A stretch of 7,562 nucleotides of DNA from DATDRS01 sp035291605 (GTDB lineage: Bacteria > Chloroflexota > Anaerolineae > Anaerolineales > UBA6663). Below are positions 1-6,281 of this stretch, piece after piece. Position 1 is the first letter of the stretch. Each line of letters begins with the position of its first letter. The DNA lies in contig DATDRS010000084.1 of NCBI GenBank assembly GCA_035291605.1, forward strand, positions 1 through 7,562. The letters run 5' to 3'. Made by a program: the position numbers and the translations under genes. The notes beneath the pieces are model-generated. The model made no database searches. It worked only from the letters and a program-made list of their open reading frames with translations, and was not told where the DNA came from.

Positions 1-2
1 TG

Positions 3-1832
3 CCGCTGGAGCAGGTGAGCCTCTCCGTCAACGTCATCTCGCCCGACCCGGTGAAGGCCATCTACTCGCCTTCGCACAAAATCGCCATCTCCCGCGACGG
101 CGATTACCGCTTCTCGGCCGGGTACGAGGCGAACAACGTCACCCCCGACACCGACTTCGACCTCTACTACTCCGTCTCCCCGGAGGACATCGGCCTGAAC
201 CTGCTCACCTACCGCGATCCGGAGACGGACGAGGGCTTCTTCCTCCTGCTGGCCGCGCCGAGCCTGAACGTGGACGCGGCGAAAGTCGTCGCCAAAGACG
301 TACTCGTCGTCCTCGACCAGTCCGGCTCGATGGAGGGCGAGAAGTTCCGGCAGGCGCAGGGCGCGCTCAAGTATGTGCTGAACCACCTCAACCCTGAGGA
401 CCGCTTCAACATCATCGCTTTCAGCACCGGCACGCGGCCATACACCCGCGGCTTGCAGCCCGCCGCAAACGCGCCCGAGGCCGCCCGCTGGGTGGACTCG
501 CTCGCCGCCGAGGGCGGCACGAACATCAATCTGGCTTTGCTCGAAGCCCTGAGCGTGGCCGACGAGCAGCGCCCGACGATCCTCATCTTCCTCACCGACG
601 GCCTCGCCACCGAAGGCGAGACGGACACCGACCGCATCCTCGCCAACGTCGCGCAGGCCGCGCCCGGCAACGTGCGCCTGTTCGCCTTCGGCGTGGGCTA
701 CGACGTGGACACCATTTTGCTCGACACGCTCGCCGAGCAGAACCACGGCGCGAGCAGCTACGTTCGCCCCGACGATCCGATTGACGAGGCCGTGTCCGGC
801 TTCTACGCCAAGGTCAGCACGCCCGTGCTCTCGGACATCCAGCTGGACTTCGGCGAGATCACGGCTTCGGATATGTACCCCAGCCCTCTGCCCGACCTGT
901 TCGCGGGCGGCCAGCTCGTGCTCGCCGGCCGCTACAGCAACTCCGGCGGGACGACGATCCGGCTGACCGGGACCGTCAACGGCGAGGCGCAGGCCTTCAC
1001 TTACGGCGACCAGTTCTTCCTCGGCTCCGGCGGCAATGAATTCATCCCGCGCCTGTGGGCCACGCGCAAGATCGGTTATCTGCTCAATCAAATCCGCCTG
1101 CACGGCGAGAATAAGGAGCTGATTGACCAGATCGTGAAGCTGAGCATCCGCTACGGCATCGTCACGCCCTACACTTCGTACCTCGTCACTGAGACGGACG
1201 CGGCGCTCACCGAAGAAGGGCGCAGCCGCATCGTGCAGGATCAGTATGCGCAGGCCCTCGCGGCCACCGCCGCTCCCTCCGGCGCAGACGCGGTGAACAA
1301 AGCGCAGGAGCAATCCGCGCTCGCCGGGGCGGCGGCGCCCGAAGCGCCGCAGGGCGAAGCCGCGAACGTGGTGAAAGTCGTCGGCGCGCGCACTTTTGTC
1401 TTCAGCAACGGCGCGTGGATTGACACCGGCTTTGATCCCTCGACGATGAGAGCCGCGCCCGTCGGGTTTGCCAGCGACGATTATTTCTCGCTGCTCGCCG
1501 CCCGGCCCGAGCTTGCCCCGGCCTTCGCCCTCGGCTCGCGCGTCATCGCGCTGGCGAACGACGGCGCGGCCTACGAAGTCGTGGAGGCGGGCGTCCAATC
1601 GAACGCCACGACTGTTCCGCCCCTCAACCTGCCGCCGACTTACACGCCTGAAGCCGTCGCGCAGGTCACGCCTGAACCCGGCGCGACGCGCGCGGGGACG
1701 GGCGCGGGGACCGCGGCCCCTACGCCTTCACCGGCCCCTGGTGGTCGCAGCGGGGGCCTGTGCTCCGGCGCATTCCTCGTCCCGCTGTTGGTAGCCGTTC
1801 CCTTCCTCCTTCGGAGAAGGAACAAATCCTGA
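3..1832 (+). CDS. VIT/VWA-domain surface protein, 5'-partial
   Basis: This is the C-terminal part of a VIT (vault/inter-alpha-trypsin) plus von Willebrand factor A protein, probably an exported metal-dependent adhesion or scaffold protein. The frame is open to the window edge. A GTG at 15 could be taken as the start, but the residues around it already read as the second half of a VIT domain (FDLYYS and GFFLLL segments), so the true start is upstream. Counting from that GTG, the VWA domain spans about residues 94-270 with a complete MIDAS: D101, S103 and S105 (DQSGS), T169 (GGTN) and D195 (LTDG). A second conserved region lies at about 455-525 (FVFSNGAWIDTGF). A Pro/Thr/Ala-rich linker (about 535-577) follows, then a tail with GG, C583, a hydrophobic stretch and RRR at 600-602. 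The tail looks like a surface-sorting signal. The ligand is unknown. The domain assignment is firm; the cell-surface role is inferred. Confidence 0.9.
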   Translation, partial: PLEQVSLSVNVISPDPVKAIYSPSHKIAISRDGDYRFSAGYEANNVTPDTDFDLYYSVSPEDIGLNLLTYRDPETDEGFFLLLAAPSLNVDAAKVVAKDVLVVLDQSGSMEGEKFRQAQGALKYVLNHLNPEDRFNIIAFSTGTRPYTRGLQPAANAPEAARWVDSLAAEGGTNINLALLEALSVADEQRPTILIFLTDGLATEGETDTDRILANVAQAAPGNVRLFAFGVGYDVDTILLDTLAEQNHGASSYVRPDDPIDEAVSGFYAKVSTPVLSDIQLDFGEITASDMYPSPLPDLFAGGQLVLAGRYSNSGGTTIRLTGTVNGEAQAFTYGDQFFLGSGGNEFIPRLWATRKIGYLLNQIRLHGENKELIDQIVKLSIRYGIVTPYTSYLVTETDAALTEEGRSRIVQDQYAQALAATAAPSGADAVNKAQEQSALAGAAAPEAPQGEAANVVKVVGARTFVFSNGAWIDTGFDPSTMRAAPVGFASDDYFSLLAARPELAPAFALGSRVIALANDGAAYEVVEAGVQSNATTVPPLNLPPTYTPEAVAQVTPEPGATRAGTGAGTAAPTPSPAPGGRSGGLCSGAFLVPLLVAVPFLLRRRNKS

Positions 1833-1845
1833 TCCTTGCAGAACA

Positions 1846-1885
1846 CAGACCGGTCAGGTCCGCTTCGCGAGACCTGACCGGTCTG
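1846..1885. repeat. Perfect 15-bp inverted repeat (palindrome A)
   Basis: Arms CAGACCGGTCAGGTC (1846-1860) and GACCTGACCGGTCTG (1871-1885) are exactly complementary around a 10-nt spacer, which can itself form a 3-bp CGC/GCG stem. The element starts 14 bp after the stop of the VWA gene, so it could end that transcript. It lacks a T-tract (GATTTACAG follows), so it is not a textbook intrinsic terminator. Its core (GACCTGAC plus GGT) recurs in the palindrome at 4033-4066, which suggests a dispersed repeat family or a shared operator. The pairing is seen directly; the function is not known. Confidence 0.8.
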
Positions 1886-1923
1886 ATTTACAGAACATGA
1901 AATTCTCATAGCACACTCAGGGC

Positions 1924-1929
1924 TATAAT
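1924..1929 (+). promoter_or_regulatory. Candidate -10 box (TATAAT) for the lipoprotein gene
   Basis: An exact TATAAT lies 19 nt before the ATG at 1949. No convincing TTGACA-like -35 is seen 16-18 bp upstream (the region reads AAATTCT). Initiation about 7 nt downstream of the box would start the transcript at or next to the GGAGG ribosome binding site (1937-1941). The leader would then be only about 13 nt. The hexamer is unambiguous in an otherwise GC-rich region, but promoter function is inferred. Confidence 0.4.
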
Positions 1930-1948
1930 CCGTCATGGAGGCCGGATC

Positions 1949-2713
1949 ATGCCACGCCCCCACACTCCCACACTCCCTTACCTTGCTCTCCTCCTCGCCT
2001 CGCTGGCCTGCAACACCCTCCAGCCGCCCAGGCCCGCCCTTACCTGGGACACCACGCCCGCGACAGTGATTATCGAGTTGACGACTTCTGGCGGCCTCGT
2101 GCCGATGGAATATGTGATGAACGCCCTTCCGACTGCGCGCCTCTGGGGCGATGGGCGCATGATCTGGGTGGAATACACCTCCGGCGGCGGGCGGCGCGTG
2201 CTGGAGGGACATCTCTCCGCGCAGGAGATGACCGACCTGCTGACCCAGGTTTCAGACGCCGGTTTCTTCGGATGGGCAAATTATTACCGGCCGCGCGCTC
2301 AGGTCTTTGACGCCGGAACGACGACGCTTACCGTCAACTTGCCCTTGCAGACGAAGAGCGTCTCCGAATACGCGGGCGAGGGGGCGCCCGAGAAATTTCA
2401 CGCGCTGACCGGACTGCTCAGCAGCGGCGCGGGGGCGAGCGGGGCCGAATTCGTCCCGGCCAAAGGCTACTTGCTGGCCTTCCCGCGCGGGGAAGCCAGC
2501 GGGCAGGCCCAATATCACTGGCCCGAAAGCAGCCTGGGTTATGGACTGGATCAGGCGGTCAGCGGGATATACATCGAGGGTGAGGGACTAGAGTTCGCGT
2601 GGAAAGCGGTTAACGAAAGCCAGTTCGCAATTATCGAGTCCGGCGGGATGGATTACCAGATCGCGGTGCAGATTCCGGGCGTGAGTCAGCAAGAGCCGCC
2701 CGCCGGGCCATAG
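1949..2713 (+). CDS. Predicted lipoprotein of unknown function
   Basis: This 254-residue protein has an N-terminal export signal: a short n-region with one Arg, a hydrophobic stretch at about residues 9-20, and a cysteine at 21 in LLASLAC. That fits the permissive lipobox pattern, although Ser rather than Leu is at -3. It is therefore probably lipidated and membrane-anchored facing outward. The rest is soluble, with beta-rich stretches such as TARLWGDGRMIWVEY (62-76) and a helical segment (SAQEMTDLLTQVSDAGFF, 90-107). I do not recognise a named domain. The layout of a coloured-in 'DGR' strand followed by a helix vaguely recalls small periplasmic DUF families, without a confident match. The start is supported by GGAGG at 1937-1941, 7 nt before the ATG. 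It is transcribed in the same direction as the VWA gene but has its own candidate -10 box, so it may be a separate unit. It converges with the minus-strand sugar-acid cluster. Confidence 0.8.
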   Translation: MPRPHTPTLPYLALLLASLACNTLQPPRPALTWDTTPATVIIELTTSGGLVPMEYVMNALPTARLWGDGRMIWVEYTSGGGRRVLEGHLSAQEMTDLLTQVSDAGFFGWANYYRPRAQVFDAGTTTLTVNLPLQTKSVSEYAGEGAPEKFHALTGLLSSGAGASGAEFVPAKGYLLAFPRGEASGQAQYHWPESSLGYGLDQAVSGIYIEGEGLEFAWKAVNESQFAIIESGGMDYQIAVQIPGVSQQEPPAGP

Positions 2714-2715
2714 GC

Positions 2716-2741
2716 AGAGACGCGCCTTGTGGCGCGTCTCT
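2716..2741. terminator. Hairpin between convergent genes, possible terminator
   Basis: Arms AGAGACGCGCC (2716-2726) and GGCGCGTCTCT (2731-2741) pair perfectly over 11 bp with a TTGT loop. The hairpin starts 3 bp after the lipoprotein stop and lies 24 bp beyond the stop of the minus-strand ManD-like gene, a place where a shared terminator would be expected. However, the adjacent run at 2742-2747 is AAAAAA on the + strand. A + transcript would therefore have A, not U, after the stem, and a - transcript would have its U-tract before the stem. It may stop or stabilise transcripts by structure alone, or be a dispersed repeat. Confidence 0.5.
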
Positions 2742-2764
2742 AAAAAAGACCCGGTTATCGGTTG

Positions 2765-4021
2765 TTACGGCGTCCAGAGCGTCCCATCCGGCCAGCGGCT
2801 CTGGGTCCACTCGATAGGCGGGATCGAGATCGGGAACTTGGCGGCTTTGGCCTCGTCAATGTCCACGCCCCAGCCAGGCTGGTCGTTGGGCCACAAGTAG
2901 CCCGCGCGCAGTTCCGGCGCGCCAGGGAAGACTTCGAGCAGCGGCTCGCCAAAGAAGATCACTTCCTGAATCCCGAAGTTGTGGCACGCCAGATCGAGGT
3001 GCAGGTTGGCGGCGTGGCCGATGGGCGAGACATCGCCCGGGCCGTGCCACGCAGTGCGCACGCCGAAGGCCTCGCACAGCGCAGCCAGCTTGCGCGCCGG
3101 GGTGAGGCCGCCTAACTGCGAGATGTGGGCTCGGATGAAGTCAATCAACTGCTCGGCGATGAGCGGCCGCCACTCCAGCGGATTGTTGTGCAGTTCGCCC
3201 ATGGCGATGGGCGTGGCGCACTGCTCGCGCAGGCGGCGGAACCATTCGATCTGATCCGGCGCGAGTGGGTCTTCCAGGAAGAACAGGCGGTACGGCTCCA
3301 GCGCCTTGGCCATGCGGATGGCGTCAATCGGTGCGAGGCGCTCATGGATGTCGTGCAGCAAGAACAGGTCGTAGCCGATCTTCGAGCGCACGTAGTCGAA
3401 CAGGTTAATCACCGAGCGCGAGTATTTGTCCGGGTCGTAGTACGCGCCGGGGAAGCTGCTGTTCAGGCGGTCCATCAGCTTCATGCGATGGGTGGCTTGC
3501 GGCGCTTTCTTGCTTGGCCGTGCGGTGCGCTTGCTGATATCTTTGACGCGCCCGCCGTAACCGCCCATCTGGCAGCGCACGGCCAGCGCGCCCCACTCCT
3601 GATACTTGAGGACGTTTTCCAACACCTCCTGCGGGCTGCGCCCGTCGGCGTGGCGATACACCATTGCGGCCTCCCGGCACTTGCCGCCAAGCAGGTCGTA
3701 CACCGGCATGTTGGCGACTTTCCCCTTGATATCCCACAGCGCCATGTCCACGCCGCTGATGGCGTTGTTGAGCACCGGGCCGTTGCGCCAGTAGGAGTTG
3801 ACGTACATCATGTGCCACAGGTCTTCGACGTTGGCCGGGTCGCGCCCTCGCAGGAGCGGATCAAGATACTCGTCCACCGCTTTCGCCACCAGCGTGGGGC
3901 GCTGGGTGAACGTGGCGCAGCCGAGGCCGTACAGCCCGGGCTGGTCGGTTTCGACTTTCACCACGACGAGCGCGATGCCGTCGGGTGCAGTGAGGATGGA
4001 TTTGACTTTGGTGATTTTCAT
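2765..4021 (-). CDS. ManD/RspA-type enolase-superfamily sugar-acid dehydratase
   Basis: This 418-residue protein belongs to the D-mannonate dehydratase (ManD, 'starvation-sensing' RspA) subgroup of the enolase superfamily. Characterised members dehydrate D-mannonate and/or D-gluconate to 2-keto-3-deoxygluconate with Mg2+; others have no known activity. It starts with the usual MKITKVK and ends with the usual DGTLW. The capping domain covers about residues 1-120, followed by a TIM-like barrel. Metal ligands are D224 (in HDIH, with H226), E250 (LED) and E276 (GELH). H326 (WHGPGD), E353 (FGIQE) and R149 (VRCQ) occupy the other active-site positions. Two points differ from efficient D-mannonate dehydratases: Pro328 after the HG pair, and a longer loop at about 158-190 rich in Lys/Arg, with no Tyr at the usual place. 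It is the last gene of the minus-strand cluster, 50 nt after the mandelate-racemase-like gene with a palindrome between. No clear Shine-Dalgarno is seen. The family is firm; the substrate is open. Confidence 0.92.
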   Translation of the reverse strand: MKITKVKSILTAPDGIALVVVKVETDQPGLYGLGCATFTQRPTLVAKAVDEYLDPLLRGRDPANVEDLWHMMYVNSYWRNGPVLNNAISGVDMALWDIKGKVANMPVYDLLGGKCREAAMVYRHADGRSPQEVLENVLKYQEWGALAVRCQMGGYGGRVKDISKRTARPSKKAPQATHRMKLMDRLNSSFPGAYYDPDKYSRSVINLFDYVRSKIGYDLFLLHDIHERLAPIDAIRMAKALEPYRLFFLEDPLAPDQIEWFRRLREQCATPIAMGELHNNPLEWRPLIAEQLIDFIRAHISQLGGLTPARKLAALCEAFGVRTAWHGPGDVSPIGHAANLHLDLACHNFGIQEVIFFGEPLLEVFPGAPELRAGYLWPNDQPGWGVDIDEAKAAKFPISIPPIEWTQSRWPDGTLWTP

Positions 4022-4032
4022 GGTGAGTGCCC

Positions 4033-4066
4033 AAACCTGTCAGGTCTCTCAAGACCTGACAGGTTT
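4033..4066. repeat. Perfect 15-bp inverted repeat (palindrome B)
   Basis: Arms AAACCTGTCAGGTCT (4033-4047) and AGACCTGACAGGTTT (4052-4066) pair perfectly with a 4-nt loop. Each arm is itself a hyphenated palindrome, ACCTG-N-CAGGT, centred at 4040 and 4059. The element fills most of the 50-nt gap between two genes transcribed leftwards and ends 11 bp before the ATG of the ManD-like gene. No U-tract follows on the minus strand. It may attenuate or separate expression of the last gene, protect the upstream mRNA, bind a regulator, or be a dispersed repeat related to palindrome A. The structure is seen directly; the role is inferred. Confidence 0.82.
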
Positions 4067-4071
4067 CTAAA

Positions 4072-5373
4072 TTATGACCACAACCGGTCCCAACTCCGCT
4101 CGGCGTCCCACTCAGGCGTCGGCTCGAAGAAGCCGTGGTCTTCGGGGAGGAGGTGCTCTTTGATTGCGTCTTCGTTGAGCGTGAAGCCCAGCCCCGGCGC
4201 ATCGGGCACGGGGATGTAGCCGTCCTGGATGATCGGTTTCGGCCCGCCGCCAACGAAGTCGTTCCAGAACGGCGCATCGCTGAAGTGATGCTCGAGGGCG
4301 ATGAAGTTCTCGGTGGCGGCGGCGCAGTGCACACTCGCCATCGTGCTCACGGGCGTGCCCGCCATGTGCAGGGCCATGCTCACCCCATGCTCCTGCGCCA
4401 GGTCGCCGATCTTCTTGGTCTCGAGGATGCCGCCGCTCGTCGCGAGGTCGGGGTGGATGACGTTGACGGCGCCCGCCCGCAGGAGGGGCAGGAAGCCTTC
4501 CTTAAGATAGATGTCCTCGCCAGTGCAGACGGGCGTCTGGAGGGCGCGCTCCAGCTGCACCCACTGCTCGGTGTACTGCCACGGCACCATGTCCTCCAGC
4601 CACGCCAGGTTGTACGGCTCCAGCGCCTGGCCGAGGCGGAGGCAGTCGTCGAGGCCGATGTGGCCGAAGTGATCGGCGGCGATGGGGACTTCATACCCCA
4701 CCACGGCGCGCACCTGCTCGACGTATTCCGTCAGCATCCGGATGCCCGTGGGCGTGAGCCGCACGTGCGTGAAGGGGTGCTGGATGGAGTGGATATCCAA
4801 CATGCGCTCCAGCGGCGTGCCGTCGTTGGCGTCGAGCATGCCCGCCGGGTAGGTCAATGCGCCTTTGACGCCGATCAACGGCTGGATGCCCACGTCCATC
4901 TTCAACAGCGTGAAGCCGCGCGCCATGCGTTCCTTCAGCCGGCGGCCCATCGCCTCGCCGGTCGGCTCGTTGGGGGTATCGCAATACATCCGGATGGCGT
5001 CGCGGAACTTCCCGCCGGCAAGCATATAGGCCGGCGCGCCGTAGGCTTTGCCCGCCAGATCCATCAGCGCCATCTCCACCGCGCACACGCCCCCGCCCTG
5101 GCGCGCGTGGTGGCCGAACTGCTTGATCTTGCGGAAGACCTTGTCCACGCTGCACGGGTTCTCGCCGAGCAGGCGGCTCTTGAGCATCAGCGCGTAGGTC
5201 TTGCTCGCGCCGTCGCGCACCTCGCCGTAGCCGCTCAGTCCCTGGTTGGTGTCAATACGGATCAGCGTGAACCGCCAGCCTTCCCAGCCGACCGTGGCCG
5301 TGCGCAGGTCGGTAATTTTGAGATCGCCGGGCCGCGAATACTGGCGGACATGGTCTTCGGGTCGCGGGTTCAT
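4072..5373 (-). CDS. Mandelate racemase/muconate lactonizing-family enzyme (probable sugar-acid dehydratase)
   Basis: This 433-residue enolase-superfamily protein is probably a cytoplasmic Mg2+-dependent acid-sugar dehydratase. The N-terminal capping domain covers about 15-130, followed by a (beta/alpha)7-beta barrel. Metal ligands are D234 (ADHFGH), E260 (WLED) and E286 (TGED). The His/Asp dyad typical of the mandelate racemase subgroup is H336 (MALHMAG) with D309 (HPDL), and E361 (ALEHH) fits the eighth strand. The second-strand base motif is K158-x-D160 (KMD) rather than the K-x-K of mandelate racemase. About 70 residues separate it from D234, longer than in mandelate racemase. The ATG at 5373 overlaps the upstream RraA-like stop as ATGA, and no strong Shine-Dalgarno precedes it, so translation is probably coupled. 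It is not closely recognisable as glucarate, rhamnonate, fuconate or galactonate dehydratase. The superfamily is firm; the substrate is unknown. Confidence 0.9.
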   Translation of the reverse strand: MNPRPEDHVRQYSRPGDLKITDLRTATVGWEGWRFTLIRIDTNQGLSGYGEVRDGASKTYALMLKSRLLGENPCSVDKVFRKIKQFGHHARQGGGVCAVEMALMDLAGKAYGAPAYMLAGGKFRDAIRMYCDTPNEPTGEAMGRRLKERMARGFTLLKMDVGIQPLIGVKGALTYPAGMLDANDGTPLERMLDIHSIQHPFTHVRLTPTGIRMLTEYVEQVRAVVGYEVPIAADHFGHIGLDDCLRLGQALEPYNLAWLEDMVPWQYTEQWVQLERALQTPVCTGEDIYLKEGFLPLLRAGAVNVIHPDLATSGGILETKKIGDLAQEHGVSMALHMAGTPVSTMASVHCAAATENFIALEHHFSDAPFWNDFVGGGPKPIIQDGYIPVPDAPGLGFTLNEDAIKEHLLPEDHGFFEPTPEWDAERSWDRLWS

Positions 5374-6191
5374 TTCTTGTTCGCTTTCTTCCAGGCCTGA
5401 AAGTCGGCTTCGATGTCGTCGCGCCAGACCGGCACGTCAATCTCGCCGCTAGAGTACCTGCCTTCGTCGAGCCGGAGCTTGCCGAACTCGTCGCGCACGC
5501 GAATAGCCTCGCTCCGTTCCACGACTTCCTGCGCCAGGTGCGGCGGGATGAAGATCACGCCGGTCGGTGTGCCCAGCACCACGTCGCCCGGCAGGACGGT
5601 GACGCCGCCGATGCGGATGGGGAGGTTTAGGCCGGCGAGCGTGACGTCGGCGATGGCGGTGGGGTCCACGCCGCGCATATAGAAATTCACGTCGGCGAGC
5701 TGGACCAGGCCTTGATAGTCGCGGATGCCGCCGTCAATCACCGCGCCGGCGCGGGTGCGGGTGCGGGTGGCGGTGCCCAGGTTGTCGCCCACCACCGTGC
5801 CATCCTTGATCTTGCCGAAGATGTCCACCACCATCACGTCGTTGAGCTGCAGGGTCTCGATGATCCACGAGTTCTGCCCGCCCACCGGGCTGCGCCCTTC
5901 GCGCAAGCCGGCCTGCTGAATCACATCATGGTAATCGGGACGATGGGGCAGGAACTGCGCCGTCACCGCGCGCCCGACCGTGATCTTGCCGGGATGCGAT
6001 TGCATCCAGTTGCCCTCGAACTGGCGAGGATAGCCGTGCTCGCGCAAGACGGCCCAGGCCTCTTCAGTAGTGACCAGCTTCATGCGCTCCAGCAAATCGT
6101 CCGGCACGCGCGGGCGGCCATCGGGGAAACGGTCAAAAGGATTGAGTTGGGTGAGTTCGGTCAGGTCTTCGCGGGAAGGTTGAATGTGCAT
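5370..6191 (-). CDS. RraA-like protein, candidate HMG-type class II aldolase
   Basis: This 273-residue protein has the RraA/HMG-aldolase fold from about residue 85 to 235. Family members include the RNase E regulator RraA and metal-dependent 4-hydroxy-4-methyl-2-oxoglutarate/oxaloacetate aldolases. The active-site pattern is present: G135-DNL (GDNLGTA) followed 22 residues later by R157-D158 (GGIRD), the spacing seen in Pseudomonas HMG aldolase. The later LPGDVVLGTPTGVIFIP segment (200-216) is also typical. It is far longer than E. coli RraA (161 aa), with about 80 extra N-terminal residues and a C-terminal tail. Its place in a sugar-acid cluster argues for an aldolase or lyase acting on a 2-keto acid rather than an RNase regulator. 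The ATG at 6191 is preceded by GGGAG with a 9-nt spacer. Its stop overlaps the next gene as ATGA. A 90-nt gap separates it from the upstream AKR gene, with no convincing promoter seen there. Family confidence is high; the reaction is inferred. Confidence 0.88.
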   Translation of the reverse strand: MHIQPSREDLTELTQLNPFDRFPDGRPRVPDDLLERMKLVTTEEAWAVLREHGYPRQFEGNWMQSHPGKITVGRAVTAQFLPHRPDYHDVIQQAGLREGRSPVGGQNSWIIETLQLNDVMVVDIFGKIKDGTVVGDNLGTATRTRTRAGAVIDGGIRDYQGLVQLADVNFYMRGVDPTAIADVTLAGLNLPIRIGGVTVLPGDVVLGTPTGVIFIPPHLAQEVVERSEAIRVRDEFGKLRLDEGRYSSGEIDVPVWRDDIEADFQAWKKANKK

Positions 6192-6281
6192 GATGTTTGG
6201 CTCCCTTTGGGTGACGATCAGGCGCGGCGAGAAGCCAGTCAGCTCTTAATCTGCCGCTCGCAGCGAGAGGCGCCCGCCAGA

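Noticed and set aside
15..17. GTG as the true start of the VIT/VWA gene
   Set aside because: The frame is open upstream to the edge and the protein begins in mid-VIT domain without a signal peptide, so the gene is truncated by the window.
1640..2212. 190-codon minus-strand open frame spanning the VWA end, the gap and the lipoprotein start
   Set aside because: It runs across palindrome A and two well-supported + genes, with low-complexity Arg/Pro/Gly-rich content.
1846..4066. The palindromes as a CRISPR array or mobile-element ends
   Set aside because: There are only two copies, 2.2 kb apart, with different spacers and arms, no regular spacing, no target-site duplications and no transposase or cas gene between them.
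3125..4219. 364-codon open frame on the + strand opposite the ManD-like gene
   Set aside because: It is the complement of conserved active-site coding sequence, crosses the intergenic palindrome and the next gene's end, and has no domain match.
4135..5400. 421-codon open frame on the + strand opposite the mandelate-racemase-like gene
   Set aside because: It is an antisense shadow of a strongly supported enzyme. Its translation is His/Ala/Val/Arg-rich with no recognisable domain, and such frames are common in GC-rich DNA.
6192..6281. Possible internal promoter or structured element in the 90-nt gap between the AKR and RraA-like genes
   Set aside because: Only a weak AT-rich spot (AGATTAAGA on the minus strand) and a short CTCGC-A-GCGAG palindrome are present. 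I see no convincing -35/-10 pair or riboswitch-like structure.
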